NCBI RefSeq assembly: GCF_016863275.1
Contig: NZ_BOOO01000035.1
Span: forward strand, 160,323 to 224,322
Reading direction: 5' to 3'
DNA length: 64,000 nucleotides
Source: Planotetraspora mira
Lineage (GTDB): Bacteria; Actinomycetota; Actinomycetes; Streptosporangiales; Streptosporangiaceae
Shown here: piece by piece, positions 55,714 through 64,000 of the stretch
How positions within the stretch are numbered: position 1 is the first letter of the stretch
Layout: every line of letters begins with the position of its first letter
Made by a program: the position numbers and the translations under genes
The notes under the pieces: model-generated
Database searches by the model: none
What the model was told of the DNA's origin: nothing
The model's input: the letters and a program-made list of their open reading frames with translations, nothing else

Positions 55714-57747
55714 TCACAGGCGCGCTATGTCCACGAGGTTGTCGTGGTAGACGGCCCCCCGGCCCATGTCGGCGTCGCGCTCGTCCACCGTGGCGTTCGG
55801 GTTGGCGCCTCCGGGGCTGAGTTTGGGCCAGTGGCCCTTGGGCGCGGCGACGACGCCGGGCCGGACCCGGTCACTGATCTCGACGTACGCCGTGAACTGG
55901 CCGTTGCGGTTGAAGACCCGGGCGGGCTCGCCGTCGACCAGGCCGCGGGGCTCGGCGTCGGCGGCGTTGACCAGGACCCGGGGGCCCTTCGACCGCCTGA
56001 GCAACTCGGGGTTGTTGCCGAAGGTCGTGTTCAGGGACGTGTGCGACGCCGGTGTGATCATCATCAGCGGATACTCGCGGTCGGCCCCGGCCGTACGGGC
56101 CGTGCGGGAGGGGACGTAGCCCGCGACGCGCGGCAACCCGGCCGCGGCGGCCCGGTCGGACGCGAACTCCAGCCTGCCCGACGGCGTGGGGAAGCCGTCG
56201 GTGAAGGGGACGAAGGGGTCGGCGACGTCGAGCCTGGCCCAGCCCTCCTTGCGCAGACGGTCCAGCGTGATCCCCGGGGTACCCGAGAGGAGCCCCTCGG
56301 CGATCTCCAGGTCGGAGTCGTAGAGCGACGGCTCGGTCAGGCCCATGTGACGCGCCAGTCGCCGGAAGGTCTCGGTCGTCGAGAGGCACTCGCCGGCGGG
56401 CTCCACGGCCGGTTCGTTCCACATCAGGTACATGTGGCCGTAGCCCTGATGGAGGTCCATGTGCTCGGTCTGCATGGTCGCGGGCAGGACGATGTCCGCA
56501 TAGTCGACGGTGTCCGTGGGGAACTGCTCCATGACCACCGTGAACAGGTCCTCGCGGCGCATCGCCGCGCGGATGCGGTTCTGGTCCGGAGTGGAGCCCA
56601 GGGGGTTGGCGCCGTAGACCCACAGGCACTTGACCGACTCGTCGAGTTGCCCGGCGAGCCGGGTCATGGTCAGCGTGCGGACGGGCTCGCGCAGCAGATG
56701 ATCGCCCGAGTCCACCTTCAGGGGGACGTGCGCGGTGGTCGAGTAGGCGACGCCGCCGCCCGGGTGGCGCCAGTCTCCGGTCACGCCCGGGATGCAGGCG
56801 ATGATCCTCAATGCGGCGCCGCCGCCTTCGTGCCGCTGCAGGCCCATGGTCGCCCGGATGCCCGTCGGCCGGGTGTGCGCGAGCCGTACGCCGAGGGCCC
56901 GGATGTCCTCCTCGGCGAGGCCGGTGATCTCGGCGACCCGAGCCGGGGGATACTGCAGGATCTCGGCCTTGAACTCCTCCCAGCCGAGGGTGTGCTCCTC
57001 CAGGTAGGCGGTGTCCTCGGCGCCCTCCTCCAGGACGACGTTGAGCAGTCCGAGGGCGAGCGCCGCGTCCGTCCCCGGCCGGATGGGCAGGAAGGTGTCG
57101 GCCTGGTCGGCCGTCCGTGTCCTGATCGGGTCGATGGCCACCACGTGCGCGCCGTTCGCCCGGGCGTCCTGGATGAACTTCCACAGGTGGTGCCCGCTCG
57201 TGAGCGTGTTCGTGCCCCACAGCAGGATCAGCCGGGACAGGGCGAAGGTCTCGGGATCCATGCCGCCCGGCGTCCCGTTGGTCAGGCGCAGCCCGTCGTT
57301 GCCGGCGGTCGAGCAGATGTTCAGATGATGCCTGGACGCGCCGAGGACGTTCCAGGACCGGCGGCCCGCCTCACCCTCCGAACCCTGGACGTATCCCAGG
57401 GTCCCCGTGCCCTGGTACGGCCAGATCGCCTCGCCGCCGTGCTCACGGACGATCTCCGTCAGGCGGTCGGAGACGATGGTCAGCGCCTCATCCCAGCTGA
57501 TCCGCTCGAACTCGCCCGACCCCTTGGGGCCGACGCGGCGCATGGGGTGGAGAATGCGGTCGTGCGCGCGGGTGTGCTCCAGGTATCGGTTGACCTTCAC
57601 GCACAAGGCTCCGCGCGTGTACGGGTGGTCACGGTTGCCCCGGAGGCCGACGGCCTGGCCGTCCCTCACGGTGACTTCCCACGAGCACGTGTCGGGGCAG
57701 TCCAGCGGACATGCCCCCAGAATCCGCAACTCCATGGGCGCAACCAT
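55714..57747 (-). CDS. Molybdopterin-dependent oxidoreductase (DMSO reductase family)
   Basis: 677 residues from ATG 57747 (ATG 57735 is also possible). The N-terminal Fe4S4 site is CPLDCPDTC with the fourth Cys in RGALCVK. The Mo-bis-MGD domains follow (LILLWGTNTLTSGHHLWKF, VAIDPIRTRTADQADTFLPIRPGTDAALALGLL, and the C-terminal MITPASHTSLNTTFGNN domain). There is no Tat signal, so it is cytoplasmic. The substrate is unknown; formate or a sulphoxide/N-oxide is possible. It stands 9 bases downstream of the RpiB-like gene on the same strand. Confidence 0.9.
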   Translation of the reverse strand: MVAPMELRILGACPLDCPDTCSWEVTVRDGQAVGLRGNRDHPYTRGALCVKVNRYLEHTRAHDRILHPMRRVGPKGSGEFERISWDEALTIVSDRLTEIVREHGGEAIWPYQGTGTLGYVQGSEGEAGRRSWNVLGASRHHLNICSTAGNDGLRLTNGTPGGMDPETFALSRLILLWGTNTLTSGHHLWKFIQDARANGAHVVAIDPIRTRTADQADTFLPIRPGTDAALALGLLNVVLEEGAEDTAYLEEHTLGWEEFKAEILQYPPARVAEITGLAEEDIRALGVRLAHTRPTGIRATMGLQRHEGGGAALRIIACIPGVTGDWRHPGGGVAYSTTAHVPLKVDSGDHLLREPVRTLTMTRLAGQLDESVKCLWVYGANPLGSTPDQNRIRAAMRREDLFTVVMEQFPTDTVDYADIVLPATMQTEHMDLHQGYGHMYLMWNEPAVEPAGECLSTTETFRRLARHMGLTEPSLYDSDLEIAEGLLSGTPGITLDRLRKEGWARLDVADPFVPFTDGFPTPSGRLEFASDRAAAAGLPRVAGYVPSRTARTAGADREYPLMMITPASHTSLNTTFGNNPELLRRSKGPRVLVNAADAEPRGLVDGEPARVFNRNGQFTAYVEISDRVRPGVVAAPKGHWPKLSPGGANPNATVDERDADMGRGAVYHDNLVDIARL

Positions 57748-57756
57748 ACGATCCGG

Positions 57757-58197
57757 CTACGACTCCAGATGTGCGAGGTGGGCGATGTTGGCCAGGTCTT
57801 CGTCGTCCGCGCTCGGCGCGGCTGCGAACCAGGCATCGAGGATCTCCTCGAGAAGCCGGTCCGAGGTGAGGCGCAGGCTGAGGGCCAGGACGTTCGCGTC
57901 GTTCCATCTGCGCGCGCCGGCCGCCGTGGCGGCGTCGACGCAGAGCGCCGCCCGCACTCCGGCAATCTTGTTGGCCGCGATCGAGGCGCCGGTCCCCGTC
58001 CAGCAGCACACGATGGCCAGATCGGATTGTCCGGATGAGACGTCTTTCGCAGCGGCTGAGCAACACCAGGCCCAGTCGGCACGGCCGCCAGGGGCCAAGG
58101 CTCCATAGAGTGTCACTGAATGCCCTCTCCGCTGAACCTCGGCGACCAGGCGGGCCGCAACCCCGTCGAGACTGTCTGAGGCCAGAGAGAGACGCAT
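57757..58197 (-). CDS. RpiB/LacAB-family sugar-phosphate isomerase
   Basis: 146 residues from ATG 58197. It starts MRLSLASDSLDGVAARLVAEV; the active-site region is IVCCWTGTGASIAANK, aligned to CGTGxGxSIAANK with Trp in place of Gly after the Cys. VRAALCVDAATA and RRWNDANVLALS are also present. It probably interconverts ribose-5-phosphate and ribulose-5-phosphate or related sugars. Its start codon overlaps that of the divergent gene by two bases, and no SD is visible, so it may be leaderless. Confidence 0.88.
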   Translation of the reverse strand: MRLSLASDSLDGVAARLVAEVQRRGHSVTLYGALAPGGRADWAWCCSAAAKDVSSGQSDLAIVCCWTGTGASIAANKIAGVRAALCVDAATAAGARRWNDANVLALSLRLTSDRLLEEILDAWFAAAPSADDEDLANIAHLAHLES

Positions 58198-60649
58198 GTC
58201 GTCAATTGTGGACACCGAGCGCGAAGATCGCACAGAATCGCTGGTGGTGAGAGGTATCAAGGAGCAGGACGCGCTGGACACTCCACAGCAGGGAGTGGTC
58301 CTTGTCGTCGAGCCGTTGCTTCCGCAGCGGATCCGCCGCCCCTCCGACGCCCTGCGTTTCCTGCTGACCCTGCTGGCCCTGGCCGCCGTCGTGCTGATGG
58401 CCCTCGCCCTGCAGCGCACGCTCAACGGCCTGGAGACCGACGTGCAGGCCGGCACCGGCAGGGCGCCCGCCCTGCTGTCGGCCGTCTCAGGGCTCCTCGG
58501 CGGGGTCGCCGTGCTGGTCGTCCCCGTGGCCTTCGCCGTCGAGCGGGTCTTCCACCGGGACGGCATGCGCGTCGCGCAGGGCCTCATCGCCGCCATCTTG
58601 GCCCTGCTGATCGCCTACACGCTGGACGAGTGGCTCGTCACCGCGGGCCCGGCCGAGCTCGTGCAACTACTCACCGGCAGCAGGGACGTCGAGCCGCTCA
58701 ACAGCGTGCTGACCCCGGCCATCGCCTACGCGACAGCCGTGCGGATGTCGCGCAGGCCGCAGTGGCGGGCCCTCATGTGGACGGCGCTCGCTCTCGACGT
58801 GCTCGCGCTCTTCACCTCCACCAAGGTCACCGCGCTCGGCGTGATCCTCACCTACCTCGTCGGCATGGCCGTCGGTTTCGGAACGTTGTACGGCATCGGC
58901 AGCGCGAACACCCGGCCGCCGGGCAGCGCGGTGCTGGCGGCCCTGCGGCGGCTCGGCTTCTCGCCGGTCAGCGCCCGGCGGGTCGAGGACGACAGCTCGG
59001 GCAGCCGCCGTTACCTCATCGGGCTCGCCGACCAGCGCCGCATGGACGTCACCGTGCTCGACCGGGACCGCCAGGTCGCCGGGATCGTCTACCGCCTGTG
59101 GCGGCGGCTCCGGCTCAACACCGAGACGCGGCGCCGTGCCATCCGGTCCCTGAGGGCGGAGCTGGAGCGCGAGGCTCTGATGGCCTACGCCGCGCAGGCC
59201 GCCGGGGCGAGCCTGCCGCGCCTGCTCGGCACCAGTGAGATCGGCACCGAGGCGGCGATGCTGGCCTACGAGCACATCGACAGCCGGCCGGTGCAGGACC
59301 TGTCCGACGACGACTTCGACGACGAGTTGCTGGCCCAGCTGTGGGGCCAGGTCAGGCTCCTCCACGCCCACCGGCTCGCCCACCGTCACCTGACGGGGGA
59401 GAGCATCCAGGTCGACACGGCAGGCCAGGTGTTCCTGGTCGACGCCCGCAGCGGTGAGATCGCGGCGGGCGACCTGCTGCTGCGGCTGGACGTCGCCCAG
59501 CTCCTGACCTACCTCGCCACCCGGGTGGGGCCCGAGCGTTCGGTGAAGTCGGCCGCGGCCGTGCTCGGCGCAGACGCGCTCGCCGGTGCGCTGCCGCTGC
59601 TCCAGCGGATCGCCCTCAGCCGCGACACGCGCACCGCGGCCCGCAAGAACAGGGAGCTCCTTCCCGCCATCCGCGAGCACATCGTCGCGCTGAAGCCGCA
59701 GGTCGCCGTGGAGGAGGTCCGTCTCGAGCGGTTCCGCCCGCGGACCCTGGTGACGATCATCGCGGGCGCCCTCGCCGTGTACTTCCTGCTCTCCCAGCTC
59801 AGCAAGATCAACCTGGTCTCGGTCGTGACCACCGCCAACTGGGCCTGGACCGGGGTCGCACTCGTCACGGCCGCCGCGAGCTACCTCGCCGCGGCGATCA
59901 TGCTGCGGGGTTTCGTGCCCGAACCGCTGCCCCTGGGGCGGACGGTGCTGGCGCAGTTCGCCGGTTCGTTCGTGAAGCTGGTCGCGCCCGCGGCGGTCGG
60001 CGGGGTGGCGATCAACACGCGCTATCTGCAGAAGCGAGGGATCCCACCCGGGCCCGCGGTCGCGAGCGTGGGGGCCTCGCAACTCGTCGGCCTCGCCTCG
60101 CACATCCTGCTGCTGCTGTTCTTCGGGTACGTCACGGGCACCCAGGCCGCGCCGTCCCTCACCCCGTCGCGCGGACTGCTGATCGCTCTCCTCAGTGTGG
60201 CCGTCCTGTTCCTGATCGTCCTCGCCGTACGGCCGCTCCGGCGGATGCTGACGACCCGCGTCCGCGCGATGTTCTCCGGAGTGATCCCGCGACTGCTCGA
60301 CGTGGTCCAGTCGCCCCGCAAGATCCTCGAGGGCGTGAGCGGAACGCTGCTGCTGACCGTCGCCTTCGTCACCTGCCTGACGGCGTGCGTGCGCGCGTTC
60401 GGCGGCGACCTGAACTTCACGACGGTCGCGATCGTCTTCCTGGCCGGCAACGCGATCGGCTCGGCCGCCCCCACACCCGGCGGGCTGGGGGCGGTCGAGG
60501 CGTCGTTGTCGCTCGGCCTCACGGTGGCGGGCCTGCCCGGAACGGTCGCCACGTCGGCGGTGCTGCTGTTCCGCCTGCTGACCTTCTGGTTGCCGGTGCT
60601 CCCTGGCTGGGCCTCTTTCGCCTATCTGCAACGGCACGACGCGATCTGA
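58196..60649 (+). CDS. Kinase-like/flippase fusion membrane protein (LPG synthase TM domain)
   Basis: 817 residues from ATG 58196, with GAGAGAG upstream. The N-terminal part has about six membrane helices (residues about 50-235). A soluble middle (about 260-490) resembles a protein-kinase-like fold, with HRHLTGESI (residues 396-404) where kinases have HRDLxxxN and VFLVDARSGE where they have DFG. The C-terminal 300 residues are the UPF0104/LPG-synthase-type transmembrane domain (LVAPAAVGGVAINTRYLQKRG, GSAAPTPGGLGAVEASLSLGL). Homologues move or modify lipids or glycolipids. The kinase catalytic Asp is replaced by His, so activity is doubtful. Confidence 0.85.
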   Translation: MSSIVDTEREDRTESLVVRGIKEQDALDTPQQGVVLVVEPLLPQRIRRPSDALRFLLTLLALAAVVLMALALQRTLNGLETDVQAGTGRAPALLSAVSGLLGGVAVLVVPVAFAVERVFHRDGMRVAQGLIAAILALLIAYTLDEWLVTAGPAELVQLLTGSRDVEPLNSVLTPAIAYATAVRMSRRPQWRALMWTALALDVLALFTSTKVTALGVILTYLVGMAVGFGTLYGIGSANTRPPGSAVLAALRRLGFSPVSARRVEDDSSGSRRYLIGLADQRRMDVTVLDRDRQVAGIVYRLWRRLRLNTETRRRAIRSLRAELEREALMAYAAQAAGASLPRLLGTSEIGTEAAMLAYEHIDSRPVQDLSDDDFDDELLAQLWGQVRLLHAHRLAHRHLTGESIQVDTAGQVFLVDARSGEIAAGDLLLRLDVAQLLTYLATRVGPERSVKSAAAVLGADALAGALPLLQRIALSRDTRTAARKNRELLPAIREHIVALKPQVAVEEVRLERFRPRTLVTIIAGALAVYFLLSQLSKINLVSVVTTANWAWTGVALVTAAASYLAAAIMLRGFVPEPLPLGRTVLAQFAGSFVKLVAPAAVGGVAINTRYLQKRGIPPGPAVASVGASQLVGLASHILLLLFFGYVTGTQAAPSLTPSRGLLIALLSVAVLFLIVLAVRPLRRMLTTRVRAMFSGVIPRLLDVVQSPRKILEGVSGTLLLTVAFVTCLTACVRAFGGDLNFTTVAIVFLAGNAIGSAAPTPGGLGAVEASLSLGLTVAGLPGTVATSAVLLFRLLTFWLPVLPGWASFAYLQRHDAI

Positions 60650-60653
60650 CGGA

Positions 60654-61679
60654 TCAGCCGTCGCTGGAGGCCGCCCAGAGGTTGATGCCGGAGTCGACGG
60701 CGTCCTTGTCGATGGCGGCCAACTCGTCGGCGGAGAAGTCGAGCCGGTTCACCGAGTCGAGGCTGTCGTCGAGTTGCCTGACGCTGCTCGCCCCGATGAG
60801 GACCGTGGTGACCCGCCGGTCGCGCAGCGCCCACGCCAGGGCCATCTGCGCGAGGGACTGGCCTCGCTGCTTGGCCATCTCGTTGAGCGTGCGGATGTGG
60901 TGGAGGGCCTCGTCGGTGAGCAGGCTCGGGTCGAGCGACTTGCCCTGCGCGGCCCGGGAGTCCCCGGGGATGCCGTCCAGGTAGCGGTCGGTCAGCATGC
61001 CCTGAGCGAGCGGGGAGAAGGCGATGCAGCCCACGCCCTCGTCCTCCAGGACGTCGAGCAGCCCACCCTCGATCCACCTGTTGAGCATCGAGTAGGACGG
61101 CTGGTGGATGAGCAGCGGCGTGCCCATCTCGCGGAGGATCTGGGCGGCCTCCCTCGTCCGCTCGGGCGAGTAGGACGAGATGCCCGCGTAGAGGGCCTTG
61201 CCCGAGCGCACCGCGTGGTCGAGCGCGCCCATGGTCTCCTCGAGCGGAGTCTCCGGGTCGAACCGGTGGCTGTAGAAGATGTCGACGTAGTCCACACCCA
61301 TGCGCTTGAGCGACTGGTCGAGGCTGGCCAGCAGGTACTTCCTCGACCCCCACTCGCCGTACGGCCCCGGCCACATGTCGTATCCGGCCTTGGTCGACAG
61401 GACCAGCTCATCCCGATATTTCGCGAAATCCTGCTGATAGATGTGCCCAAAGTTGATCTCGGCTGAGCCGTACGGCGGGCCGTAGTTGTTGGCCAGGTCG
61501 AAATGGGTCACTCCGCGGTCGAACGCCCGGCGGAGGATGGCCCTCTGCGTCTCGATCGGCTTGTCGTCGCCGAAGTTGTGCCAGAGCCCGAGCGAGACGG
61601 CGGGCAGCTTGAGCCCGCTCCTGCCGGTCCGGTTGTACGGCATGGGTCCGTACCTGTCGTCTGCCGCCACGTAGGTCAT
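60654..61679 (-). CDS. Aldo/keto reductase (YghZ/L-glyceraldehyde-3-phosphate reductase type)
   Basis: 341 residues from ATG 61679, which overlaps the stop of the peptidase gene (ATGA). It starts MPYNRTGRSGLKLPAVSLGLWHNFGDD; the tetrad is in HFDLANNYGPP (Asp, Tyr), LVLSTKAGY (Lys) and DIFYSHRFD (His). The long loop with GPYGEWGSRKYLLASLDQSL is typical of the YghZ subgroup. It reduces small aldehydes, possibly methylglyoxal or glyceraldehyde-3-phosphate. It is the second gene of an operon with the oligopeptidase. Confidence 0.92.
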   Translation of the reverse strand: MTYVAADDRYGPMPYNRTGRSGLKLPAVSLGLWHNFGDDKPIETQRAILRRAFDRGVTHFDLANNYGPPYGSAEINFGHIYQQDFAKYRDELVLSTKAGYDMWPGPYGEWGSRKYLLASLDQSLKRMGVDYVDIFYSHRFDPETPLEETMGALDHAVRSGKALYAGISSYSPERTREAAQILREMGTPLLIHQPSYSMLNRWIEGGLLDVLEDEGVGCIAFSPLAQGMLTDRYLDGIPGDSRAAQGKSLDPSLLTDEALHHIRTLNEMAKQRGQSLAQMALAWALRDRRVTTVLIGASSVRQLDDSLDSVNRLDFSADELAAIDKDAVDSGINLWAASSDG

Positions 61680-63730
61680 TCGGTAACTCCAACTCGGTCG
61701 AGAATCCAGGAGAGCGTGAACGCCTCCTCGCGCCATGCGTCATACCTGCCGCTGCGCCCGCCGTGCCCCGCGCCCATTTCGGTCTTCAGCAGGAACGGGC
61801 CGCCCTGAGCGGACTCCCTGAGCCTGGCGACCCACTTGGCGGGCTCGTGGTAGAGCACGCGGGTGTCGTTGAGGCTGGTGATCGCCAGGATCGGAGGGTA
61901 CGGCCGGCTGTCCACGTTCTCGTACGGCGAGTACGACTTCATGTACGCGTAGACCTCGGGGTCGTGCAGCGGGTCGCCCCACTCGTCCCACTCGATGACC
62001 GTGAGCGGCAGCGACGGGTCGAGGATCGTGTTGAGCGCGTCGACGAACGGCACCTCGGCGACGATGCCGGCGAACTCCTCCGGAGCGAGGTTGGCGACCG
62101 CCCCCATGAGGAGGCCTCCGGCGGATCCGCCCCGCGCGATGATCTGGCTGGACCAGCCGTCGGCCCTGAGGTGCCGGGCGCAGGCCACGAAGTCGGTGAA
62201 GGTGTTCTTCTTCTTGTTCAGCTTGCCGTCCTCGTACCAGTGGCGGCCCATCTCGCCGCCACCCCTGACGTGCGCGACGGCGAAGACGAACCCCCGGTCG
62301 AGCAGCGACAGGCGGGCCACGGAGAAGTACGGGTCGATCGAGGTCTCGTAGCTGCCGTAGCCGTACAGGAGTGTCGGAGCGGGCCGGTTCGTGCCCTTCC
62401 TGGCCACGATGGAGATCGGCACCTTCGTCCCGTCCTCGGCCGGCGCCCAGGCGCGGAACTGCTCGTAGTCCGCGGGGTCGTAACCGCCGAGCACGGTCTT
62501 CTGCTTGAGCAGGATGAGCTCGTTCGTCCGGAGGTCGTAGTCGTACACGGACGTCGGCGTGATCATCGAGGTGTACCCGAGGCGGAGCCTATCCGTCTCG
62601 AACTCCGCGTTCCCCGACGGCGCCACGTCATAGATCGGCTCGGGGAAGGAGATCTCGTACGGGTCCCGTCCGTCACCCGGCAGGATCCGGATGCCCGACA
62701 GGCCGTCCCGCCGGAAGTGCACGACGACGTGGTCCTTGAACGCGTCGACGTCGAGGAGCCGGACGTCGTCCCGATGCTCGATCAGCGGCGTCCAGGTGGC
62801 CGGGTCGTCGAGGGGCGCGGTGGCGAGCTCGAAGTTCACCGCACCGTCGTTGTGCAGGACGAGGAAGCGGTCGCCCGCATGGTCGAGGCCGTACTCGACG
62901 CCGGTGCGACGGGGACGGACGACCTTGAACTCGCCCGTCGGGTCGTCGGCGTCCAGGACGCGGATCTCACTCGTGATCTTGCTGCCGGCGCTCACGATCA
63001 GGTAGCGCTGGCTGCGCGTCAGCCCGATCCCGACCCAGAACCGCTCGTCGTCCTCCTGGTAGACGAGCACGTCGTCGTCGGAGCCCAGCGTGTGGCGGTG
63101 GATGCGGTACGGCCGCCACGCCTCGTCGATGGTGGAGTAGAAGAACGTCGAGCCGTCGGCCGACCAGGCGCCGCCGTAGAAGACGCCGGGAATCTCGTCC
63201 GGGAGCAGCTCGCCGGTGTCGAGGTTCTTGAACCTGAGCGTGAACCGCTCGTCGCCTGTGAAGTCGGTGGAGTAGGCGAGCTTCGTGCCGTCCGGGCTGA
63301 TCGCGCTGGTCCCGATGGAGAAGAACGCGCTGTCGCCGGCCAGTTCGTTGCCGTCGAGCAGGACCTGCTCACCGGGCAACGGCACGCCCGGGGTCAGCTC
63401 GGGCGGCGTGTCGCCGTCGACCGCGACCCTGCACTGGATGCCGTACTGCTTGCCCTCTTCGGTGCGCGAGTAGTACCACCAGGCGCCCTTACGGCTGGGC
63501 ACCGACAGGTCGGTCTCCAGGGTGCGACTCTTGATCTCCTGGAACACCGTCTCCTGGAGATCCTTGAGGTGTCCGGTCATCCCCTGCGTGTAGGCGTTCT
63601 CCGCCTCGAGGTGGGAGATGGTGTCGGGATCGTCCTTGCTGAACAGCCAGGCGTAATCGTCCACCACGGTGTCACCGTGGTGCGTGCGCTCGACCGGGAC
63701 CTTCTTCGCCACAGGCGGCATGTCGCTCAC
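61676..63730 (-). CDS. Prolyl oligopeptidase-family peptidase S9 (oligopeptidase B-like)
   Basis: 684 residues from GTG 63730; ATG 63721 is possible. It starts PPVAKKVPVERTHHGDTVVDDYAWLF. The N-terminal seven-blade propeller occupies about residues 70-400. The catalytic domain carries GYGSYETSIDPYFS, the Ser nucleophile in IARGGSAGGLLMGAV, and His in GAGHGGRSGRYD near the end. It cleaves short peptides, probably after basic residues, in the cytoplasm. The aldo/keto reductase start overlaps its stop. Confidence 0.93.
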   Translation of the reverse strand: MSDMPPVAKKVPVERTHHGDTVVDDYAWLFSKDDPDTISHLEAENAYTQGMTGHLKDLQETVFQEIKSRTLETDLSVPSRKGAWWYYSRTEEGKQYGIQCRVAVDGDTPPELTPGVPLPGEQVLLDGNELAGDSAFFSIGTSAISPDGTKLAYSTDFTGDERFTLRFKNLDTGELLPDEIPGVFYGGAWSADGSTFFYSTIDEAWRPYRIHRHTLGSDDDVLVYQEDDERFWVGIGLTRSQRYLIVSAGSKITSEIRVLDADDPTGEFKVVRPRRTGVEYGLDHAGDRFLVLHNDGAVNFELATAPLDDPATWTPLIEHRDDVRLLDVDAFKDHVVVHFRRDGLSGIRILPGDGRDPYEISFPEPIYDVAPSGNAEFETDRLRLGYTSMITPTSVYDYDLRTNELILLKQKTVLGGYDPADYEQFRAWAPAEDGTKVPISIVARKGTNRPAPTLLYGYGSYETSIDPYFSVARLSLLDRGFVFAVAHVRGGGEMGRHWYEDGKLNKKKNTFTDFVACARHLRADGWSSQIIARGGSAGGLLMGAVANLAPEEFAGIVAEVPFVDALNTILDPSLPLTVIEWDEWGDPLHDPEVYAYMKSYSPYENVDSRPYPPILAITSLNDTRVLYHEPAKWVARLRESAQGGPFLLKTEMGAGHGGRSGRYDAWREEAFTLSWILDRVGVTE

Positions 63731-64000
63731 GCGCCAAAGTCTATGTTCGCCCCGCTCCTGGTACGGCTCATCGCTCGTCGAGGGAGGGCGTGCGAGAGGG
63801 ATGACCACGGCGGGAGTCGTCGACGCGAGTCGCCGGGGACCCGGGAGAGGAGATCGAAGCCGGGTGGAATCCGAGGTGAACCCCTGGGAACCCCGCGGAA
63901 TCCAGGGGAAATCGGCGGTGTGAACTGCCGAAAGGAGTCACGCACGGTTGGCGCCACGACTTTTCGGTCAAGGCATCCTGTGCGGCTGCTAATCTTGTGG
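63731..64000. other. Non-coding right edge of the window
   Basis: 270 bases upstream of the peptidase gene. Small ORFs here have poor coding character. I see no RNA gene or clear hairpin. It probably holds the peptidase promoter and the start of another unit beyond the edge. Confidence 0.4.

Overview
The window is high-GC actinobacterial DNA. GTG starts are frequent, ATGA/GTGA start-stop overlaps are common, and the gene set includes bldC, a DUF3073 protein, F420/LLM and GAF-ANTAR proteins and many ECF/TetR/PadR-type regulators. The block bldC - conserved hypothetical - leucine/valine dehydrogenase - DUF3073 - purM - purF - sterol-carrier-like protein matches what I remember of Streptomyces and related sporulating actinomycetes. 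A Streptosporangiales-type genome is my best guess, but the genus cannot be fixed from the sequence. I found no rRNA, tRNA, transposase or phage gene.

Layout. 1-5.7 kb: C-terminus of a membrane Ser/Thr kinase, a degenerate CGNR zinc-finger ORF, efeO-efeB (iron uptake lipoprotein and Tat-exported Dyp peroxidase), a secreted phosphoesterase and a strong terminator. 5.7-10.5 kb: an ECF sigma factor with a membrane propeller partner, divergent from a NarL-type two-component system across a perfect 22-bp palindrome. 10.5-13.5 kb: oxidoreductases and a secreted-repeat lipoprotein. 13.6-16.3 kb: GAF, GAF-ANTAR and STAS signalling genes, then pyrD. 16.3-18.7 kb: copper chaperone and CopA behind a CsoR-like operator. 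18.7-20.8 kb: a GH20 hexosaminidase gene bracketed by two inverted arrays of 53-bp repeats, the most unusual feature here. 20.8-24.2 kb: a cell-wall amidase and LacI and TetR regulators. 24.3-31.3 kb: the conserved bldC/ldh/purMF block.

31.3-41.9 kb looks accessory: two MFS exporters with a TetR regulator, a pentapeptide-repeat protein, an overlapping Crp/adenylate cyclase pair, a PucR regulator and a secreted M6 protease. 41.9-46 kb: purL-purQ, an anti-sigma-type ATPase and purS. 46.2-49.7 kb: E1alpha, E1beta and E2 of a 2-oxoacid dehydrogenase complex, which could oxidise the 2-oxoacids made by the leucine dehydrogenase. 49.8-55.7 kb: small genes, a large acyl-CoA dehydrogenase, and a PadR regulator with a textbook ATGT-N8-ACAT operator in front of a divergent lipoprotein hydrolase. 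55.7-64 kb: a molybdopterin oxidoreductase and an RpiB-like isomerase whose start codon overlaps that of a divergent kinase-like/flippase fusion protein, then an aldo/keto reductase and an S9 oligopeptidase.

Gene starts were chosen by Shine-Dalgarno (SD) match, signal peptide position, overlap with neighbours and remembered homologue N-termini. Family calls come from motif recognition, not a database search.
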